DNA from: Scenedesmus sp. ARA3
Taxonomy: Eukaryota > Chlorophyta > Chlorophyceae > Sphaeropleales > Scenedesmaceae
Assembly (NCBI GenBank): GCA_004335835.1
Contig: RWJK01000800.1
Span: 1 to 10,528, forward strand
DNA: 10,528 bases
Reading direction: 5' to 3'
The position numbers and the translations under genes are program-made. The notes below the pieces were generated by a model that worked only from the letters and a program-made list of their open reading frames with translations, was not told where the DNA came from and made no database searches. This document shows, piece by piece, positions 1 through 7,194 of this stretch. How positions within the stretch are numbered: position 1 is the first letter of the stretch; every line of letters starts with the position of its first letter.

Positions 1-22
1 CAGCAGCAGCAGCAGCAGCAGC
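1..22. repeat. (CAG)7 run at the window edge
   Basis: Perfect CAG triplets from position 1. On the minus (gene) strand this is CTG, in an intron or beyond the last exon seen here. The run may extend outside the window. Confidence 0.9.
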
Positions 23-1657
23 CAGCAAATGAGTGACAGCAGCTGGCTGCCGCTGCACATGTAGCCATTGTGCAGGGCAAGGTAGGGCTCATGGTGGGCC
101 AGGTCAGCAAGCACAGTGCCTGCAGCAGCAGCAGCAGCAACAGCAGCCAGCAGCAGCAGCAGCAGCAGCCAGCAGCATCAGACAACGCATCACGGCATCA
201 CGTGTACTTGCCACTGTGCAGGGCAAGGTACTGCTCATTGCAGGCCAGGTCAGCCAGTACGTTGCCTGCAGCACGAGCAGCAGCCAGCGTAAATGCAAGC
301 AGCACCAGCAGCAACCACACCCAATGAAAAGCAGCACTTCAGTATTGGTGTGAACGGCATGTGCCAGGGGCTGTCACAATGCATAACACACAAACAGGGG
401 AGCAGCTGTGCAGCTATCAGCCTTTGGAGGCTAGACTACTGAAAAGCATCTCCTGCTCAACTGCCAATCATGTGGCAGCTTATAAGTACAATGCCTTTTA
501 GCAACTACCAACCAGGTGAGGCGTGTCACCTGGCATGTGTGGCCCGTACTGCAGCAGCCACATTGGGCCCCGGCTGCCAACCTCAGCAACCTTGAATGTT
601 GCCCCTGTCACAGCACCAACAGCTCCATCTGCAGCAGTGGCAGCAGCAGCAGCTGCAGCAGCAGCAGCTGTAGGGTGTGCTGTGTTACTGCTGGGTCCAC
701 CCAGCTGCTGCAGGAGCAGCGGCTGCTCATGGCAGCGTGCCAGGGCTGCACCCCACAGGCACACCTTGTAGAGTTGCTGCTGCTGCTGCTGCTGTTTATC
801 AGCAAACACAAGACCCTCTCCACCACTGCCGATGTAAGAAAGGCTGCATGGTGCTTGTTGTAGAGGGCCGACTTCATCTGCAACAGTGCCTCTGCTGCTG
901 CTGCTGCCACTGTTGCTGCTGCTGCGTTCTGTCAGGTGGAAGGTCTTGCTGAGCAAGGCCATGCAGAACTGCTGCCTGCAAGCAGCAGAACGAACCAACT
1001 TGGACGCACAGCAAGCGTGCCGCATCAATGCACTAGCACTGCGTTTCATACCATCAGCACACCATAACGCAAAGGTGCATGATTGAAGTCGTTGTAAACC
1101 ACGTCACCTAGCACATCAGCATCTGAGAATACGCTTGCATCAGCCACACTAGCTGGCAGCTGGGCTGACAGACACATCACATGAAGGCGTATACTACACA
1201 TAGTCACCTGTTCTGCAGCATGTGTGCAGCAACCTGGCCTGCAGCAGCCTCACTAACATTGTGCTGACTCATGAGCTGCTGCAGCACGCCAGCCAGTGTG
1301 GCTACAGCCTGCAGCTCTGCAGCTCCTGGGTAAGTTACGGCTAGTAGGGGTGTGTGACGCCAGGAAAGCATGCTTGCACCACCCACACTAGCTGGCAACT
1401 GCGGCTGACGGACACATTACATCAGCACGTACTTACCTGTTCCACAGCGTGTGTGCAGCAATTTGGCTTGCTGCAGCCTTGCTGACGCTGTGCTGACTCG
1501 TGAGCTGCTGTAGCACGCTAGCCAGTGTGGCTACAGCCTGTGCATCAGGCACAGTCAGCAGCTGCCGCCAGGCTGTGTGTAGTGCAGCTGGGCTGTAGAT
1601 GGCTTGCAGGGCTGCCAGCTCCACCCGCATGGCTGCCAGGTCAGCCCCCACTGCAGT

Positions 1658-1700
<43 letters not shown>

Positions 1701-4423
1701 AACGGTCAACTGCACGCATGGGTGTGTATGCTGCACTGTCAATGGCAGCTGCCATGCTTGCCTGTGTGGGTGGGTGGGTACCAGCCGCTTTCTGCAGGCA
1801 TGCACACTGCTTGGCTGCAAGGTGCTGCGTTCTTCGGGACATGTGTTGATATTGGAATACTACAGAGGATGTTAGCATGCACCCCCCCTTCCCCTGTGCT
1901 GCGCAACCTGCATCTGCAATCAGTCGTTGTGTTCACCCTGCTGTCGCTCAAACCGCGTACCATGGTGCCAGGACTCATATGTAACTGCCCTCTCTCGAAA
2001 CCATGCAGGAGCAGCCCATGCCAGTTCACGGGCTGAAGCACAGACAGCCCTCAAATGCATCTGTGCATATGTATGAAAGTGTGGAGGCAAGCAGTACTAA
2101 AGGAGCAATGAACGATTGCTGTGCACACACCTGCTGTGCTGCGCGTCCACCAATGGCCAGAGCTGCTGTCCAGCAGCTGCTGCAGCGTGCCCAGCAGCCC
2201 CTGGACGCGCCTGCAGGCAGCGGCCAAAAGTTGGGTGTTGTAGCAGGGGGCAGCAGCACTGCCGTGACAGCCCATCGTTGAGGAAGCATGTGCATGTATG
2301 CATTTGTCAGGACGTGCCTGGGACCACCGGTGGTACCAGTAGCCTGCATGCAGCTAGGATGGCTTCTGGTGGGGTGCCTTCTTACAGGGCAACACATCAA
2401 CACGGACTGGTGATATGAAACAACTCACGTCGCACCTACCTTATGTGTGCAAACCAACACTGAACCACAGGGCAGTTGTACCAAGTGGCACCCACCCACC
2501 TGAAAGCTGCAGCAAAGGACGTCGCCCGCTGCAGCCGCCGCGCCCGCAGCAGCGGCAGCAGCTGCTCCGGCCGCAAGCCCTGCAGCAGCTGGCCCACACT
2601 TGGCGTGCAAGCAGCGGCGGCGCTGCTATGTGTGCTGGCCCAGGCTGCCTGCTGCTGCTGCAGGCCTTCTTGCAGCGCCCTGTACAGGCTGTGACCCTCA
2701 ATGTCGCCAAGCAGGCTGCTGAAAAAGCTCACAGCATAATCAACCTGCAAAACCTCCCCCTCCTCTTCTTCAGCGGCAGCTGCTGCAGCTGCAGCTGCAG
2801 AAGCTTGCTGTGCATAAGTTGCAAGGTTTGTGCGAGTGCCAAGGCTTGCTGCTTCTGAGGCGATTGAGCACGTCACACGGCTGCTGCTGCTGGAGGTAGT
2901 GCCTGCAGCGCTGTGTGATTCTGCAGCGCTTGCAACTGGCGCTGTTGTTGTCTGAGCTGGCGGCTGCCGGCTGTGCCAGACTGCCAGCTGGCTGCTTCGC
3001 AGTACTGCCATCCCTTGGGCTTGCACTGACAGGCACCACAGCATGTCAGACCTGGGGGAAGGTGGGGGTGCAGAACACAATGTGTGTATGTACGTACAAT
3101 GGCAGTAATGACTGCCATGCCGTGGGCTTGCACTGACAGGCACCACAGCATGTCAGACCTGCGCAGAGGTGGGGGAGGGGTGCAGTACAAAAATGATGCA
3201 GTTCAGCTAGGGTTCGCCTGCAAGAAGCGATAGTTGAGGTGTTGTATGTACATTACCAGTCACAACTGCCGCGCCTTGGGCTCAGCAAGTACAAGTTGCA
3301 CTGACAGGCACCCCAGCATGTCATGAGGTCTGATCAGGCCTGCGGAGCGGTGTGGGTGCAGAACAAGGATGATGCAAGTCAGCTAGGGATTGCTTGGTGC
3401 AAGAGGCTACAGTTGAGGCATCGTATGTACAGTGGCAGTCATGACTGCCTTGGGATTGCACTGACAGGCACCACAGCATGTGAGACCTGCAGGTGAGCAG
3501 GCTGCGAACAGAAATGACACGCTACCAACTACAGGGATGCTATCACCGCCAAAACTGCTGGAGTCACACGGCACCAGCCTGAGTGTCAGCGTCGCACTCT
3601 ATCTTACAGCAGTTTGATAATCACGACAGCACAGCAGCTGCAAGTCCGGTACAACCAGAGGCTGCCTCTGGCAATTGAAACAGCTGCAGCTGAGCCTTGC
3701 ACTACCAGGTCTTGCTGCTGTTCCTGGCAGCAGCAACGACAGACCTGCATGCGGCAAATAATTCTTTGCAGAGTTACGAGTAACTCTGTTTCCCGGGCTC
3801 ACCTCCTGACTGGGAAGGCGTGCTGAGGGATGCGCAGCGCTGCGTGGTTGAGAACAAATGTGCTGCCGCCACGCTGCACGGAGGGTTCCAGGCGGATGCT
3901 ACTGCTGTGACATTGAGGTGCTTCGCCGCTGCTGCTGTGCTTGCTGCTGTTGGTGCTGCATTTTGAGGAAGTATTGTGTCTGTCACTGATGCTGCTGATG
4001 CTGCTGCTGGGCGGTGGCGGCGGTGCTGCATGTGTGCCAGCTGGTGCAGGAATGCTGCGCAGGAACGGCACACCACCCCTCAAGCCCAGCAGTCCCTGAG
4101 CTATGCTGTGGAAGCAAGCCGCTGCATCTGTACAGCTGCTGCTGCTGCTGCTGTCAGCTGTAGCAGCTTCATGGCTATTGTCAGAGGCAGCAGGCGCTGA
4201 ATGCTGCTGCTGTGCAAGGCCGTATGCTGCTGTCCTGAATGGCACTTCCAAGTGGCTGGTGTGTGCAGCAGACAAGTCATAGTATGCATCTGGCCACTGT
4301 GCATAGGCAGCAGCATTGAATGCAGCAGGACGTACCACAACTGGCACATTGCTTGCCGCATTATTTCCAACTCCAAGCGCTACAAGCGCCGCTACTGCAG
4401 CAGCAGGTGCAACTGAGGTGTCG

Positions 4424-4482
<59 letters not shown>

Positions 4483-4540
4483 GTTTCTTGCTGCTGCTGG
4501 CACCTGCAGGTTGCTGCAGACCTGCACGATGTGAGCGCTG

Positions 4541-4571
<31 letters not shown>

Positions 4572-5825
4572 GGTTCTGTGGTGCTGCCAGCACCTGCAGG
4601 TTGCTGCTCACATCCAGCAGACCCAGCCGCACGCATGATGCTGCCGGCAGCGGCGGCGCACCTGCATCGCAGCCCAGCAGCACGTCTGCTGACCTGGCGG
4701 CTTTTACGTGCTGCAGCAGCTGCAGGAAGGAGCAGTCCAGCTTGGCAGAATCTGCGGCATGAAGAAAGTCGCACAAAACAACTTGAACTGGTGATCATTG
4801 AGTTGATGAGACGCCACGAGTAGCATACCCCACAGCACGACAGTCAGCTGGTTCGCACACGGGCAGGGAGGTTGTGACCCAGTTTGTTTGACTATGGCCT
4901 GACTTCTGGCAGCCTACAGTGTGTGATGAAACAGGGCTAGCAACAGCACCTTTAGTTAGCTCTTTCTGTCTATCTTTTTGTCAAACGATAATAAATATCC
5001 ATTGGAGCTGGCAGCTCACCTCATCTGTCCGGCAGCAGCGGCTTGTTGTCATGAAGCACCCATGCCACACCAGCATATTTATCTGCACGAGAACCTAATC
5101 AATCAACCGGCTATTAGAAAATCCTAACTAAACCACGCAGCCCACCTGATGCATTCCGCAGCAGCCGTTTGTCATCATCCAGCACCCACGCCACGGCAGC
5201 CTGCCGCACCCGGGTTGGCAGCTGCTGCAGCAGCACCGAGAGGTGCAGCTGCAGCAGCGTGCGCATGTACCCAATCGGCAGCTGCTGCAAACTATACTGA
5301 TTGGAATTGCTGCTGTCGGCGCTGAGTATGCGCTGTGCCAAGTCTTTTGGCACTAGGCCGGATGCTGCCAGCTGCGCCTGCTGTGCCCTGCTGACAAAGT
5401 GCAGCGGCAGCCCCAGCTGTTGGTATTGCTGCGCCAGGTCTGCGAGCAGCAACAGCAGCAGCAGCAGCAGCAGCACGGCCTTGACGCACATGTCCTTGAC
5501 AGACTGCAAGCAGCAACCACTGGCTGATGCTATCCGGAAGGAATGCACAAGGCCATACAAAAGCATGGCTTTGGCCCCTGGCTTAAGCGTCCCTAAGCAC
5601 AACACAAGCCATAGCCCTGTGACATGTGTTTGCAAACTGCCGCGTACGTGAAAGGTCTGCTTCACCGCCGCCATTCTCGAACAGCACCACCTCCAGTCCA
5701 CCCAGCAGCGCAGCAGCAGCCCCCTGCTGCAGCAGCAGCAGCAGGTCAGACAGCAGCCCGGCGACTGTTGCTGCTGAGCTGCTGACCATGCCAACCACCA
5801 GCACAAGAGGCTGCGCGGCAGCTGA

Positions 5826-5856
<31 letters not shown>

Positions 5857-5958
5857 GGTTTGCTGGCTGCTTGCGGATGTGCAGCCAGCAATGCTTCTGG
5901 TGATTGTGCCACCTTGGTTGCTGCTGCGGCCCGCGCTGCTGCTCCGTCTGCACCCTCA

Positions 5959-5990
<32 letters not shown>

Positions 5991-6634
5991 AGTTATGCTC
6001 AGTGGCTCTCTGCCACGGCCAGCAACACCACAATCAAAGCTGCTGCTGCTGCTGCTGCCGCCAGTCAAATCCACCCCAAACAGCTGCAGCGCTCTCCTGC
6101 AAGCTGCCTGCTGCTGTGCTGCTGTCATGTGAGGGCCCCACATGTCATGGCCAAACCTGTGCAGGCCAGCCACCTTTGCAGCTGAGGCAGGATTTGACAG
6201 CCGGCTGATGGCCACTGCGCTCCGCTTCTGGGGTCGGGCAAGAGCTGAATCAACTCGTGCAGCTGATGCACGTGCTGCACTGCCGTCAGCAGCAGGCGCT
6301 GCATCTGCTGCCGCTGCTGCTGCTGGAGGGGCAAAATGGTGCACAGTGTGCAGCCCAGTCACCGCTGCTGTCACACCCACTCCGGCGAGCCTGATGCACA
6401 GATCTCTATCTGTCGTTGACGGCAGCCACTCATTGAACCCTCCAGCTTCTAAGATCTTATCAAGCCTGACAAACAGGTTGCTTCCTTGAATGTGGGGGTT
6501 ACCAGTGAGGAATTGTGCAGCAGAAAGAGGCCCGGCTGCTGGCAGGGACTGCAGAATGCCTGCGCCAGGAGGGATGGATGGTTGGGGGCGGCTGGGGGTC
6601 GTGTGGCGGATGATGCCTGAGACTGGCATGGTGG

Positions 6635-6675
<41 letters not shown>

Positions 6676-7141
6676 TGCTGCTGCAGGGCTTGCAGGCATG
6701 CTGCAATATGGTTGGGCTCCCAGCAGTCATCGTCATCTGCAGGAGGTGAGGTGAGGCAGGCAGGCAGAGCAGCACAGACACCCTACAAGCCCAGAGCAAT
6801 CAACAGCTGCGGTGACAGGCCTCACAAACATGACACGAGCCAGCATGTCATTGTTCAGCAGCAATGGCCAACACTGCATTTGCGGTGCATAGGGTCCTGT
6901 GCATTCCTGCCCAGCATTTTGGCAATTGCCCAGCACAGGTGCAGCTGTCAACACGCTTCCTTGGTAGCCCTCTGACGATTTGTACTTCAAACAGTCCAAA
7001 AGATCGGGTGCTACACAGTCTGCTGCGCTCACCTAGGAAGGCCACAAACATTTCAGTGCATGGGTCCACCACATGTTTGCCAGCACTCCTTGCAGCACCC
7101 GCGCTGCTGCCGCCACAGCTGCCGCTACTTGTCCCGCCCTC

Positions 7142-7194
<53 letters not shown>

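Larger units (their letters stand above)
57..269. repeat. Direct duplication carrying exon 10a/10b, separated by CAG runs
   Basis: About 70 bp near 57-123 and 199-269 align (shared GTGCAGGGCAAGGTA, CTCAT, GGCCAGGTCAGC, GCCTGCAGCA). Between them lie (CAG)n runs at about 122-171. Both units cover a short exon plus its 3' splice site. Confidence 0.8.

Noticed and set aside
1129..1545. Assembly artefact behind the exon duplications
   Set aside because: Copies differ by many substitutions and small indels and keep different flanks, so collapsed or duplicated assembly of identical sequence is unlikely.
2211..2499. Additional coding exon in the open minus frame across 2026-2403
   Set aside because: Joining exon 6 to exon 7 directly in phase 2 gives a clean helical continuation; the intervening frame shows no conserved block.
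3001..3500. CRISPR-like array
   Set aside because: The repeats are irregularly spaced, diverged and contain exon and splice sequences of the flanking gene; there are no short uniform spacers or Cas genes.
4320..4823. Long plus-strand open frame rich in Leu across 4320-4823
   Set aside because: It is the antisense shadow of exon 5; the Leu run is simply (CTG)n and no family motif appears, whereas the minus frame carries conserved glycosyltransferase blocks.
5626..6132. Plus-strand open frames with poly-Leu, poly-Cys and poly-Ala in 5626-6208
   Set aside because: They are antisense to exon 3 and consist mainly of triplet translations without recognisable domains.
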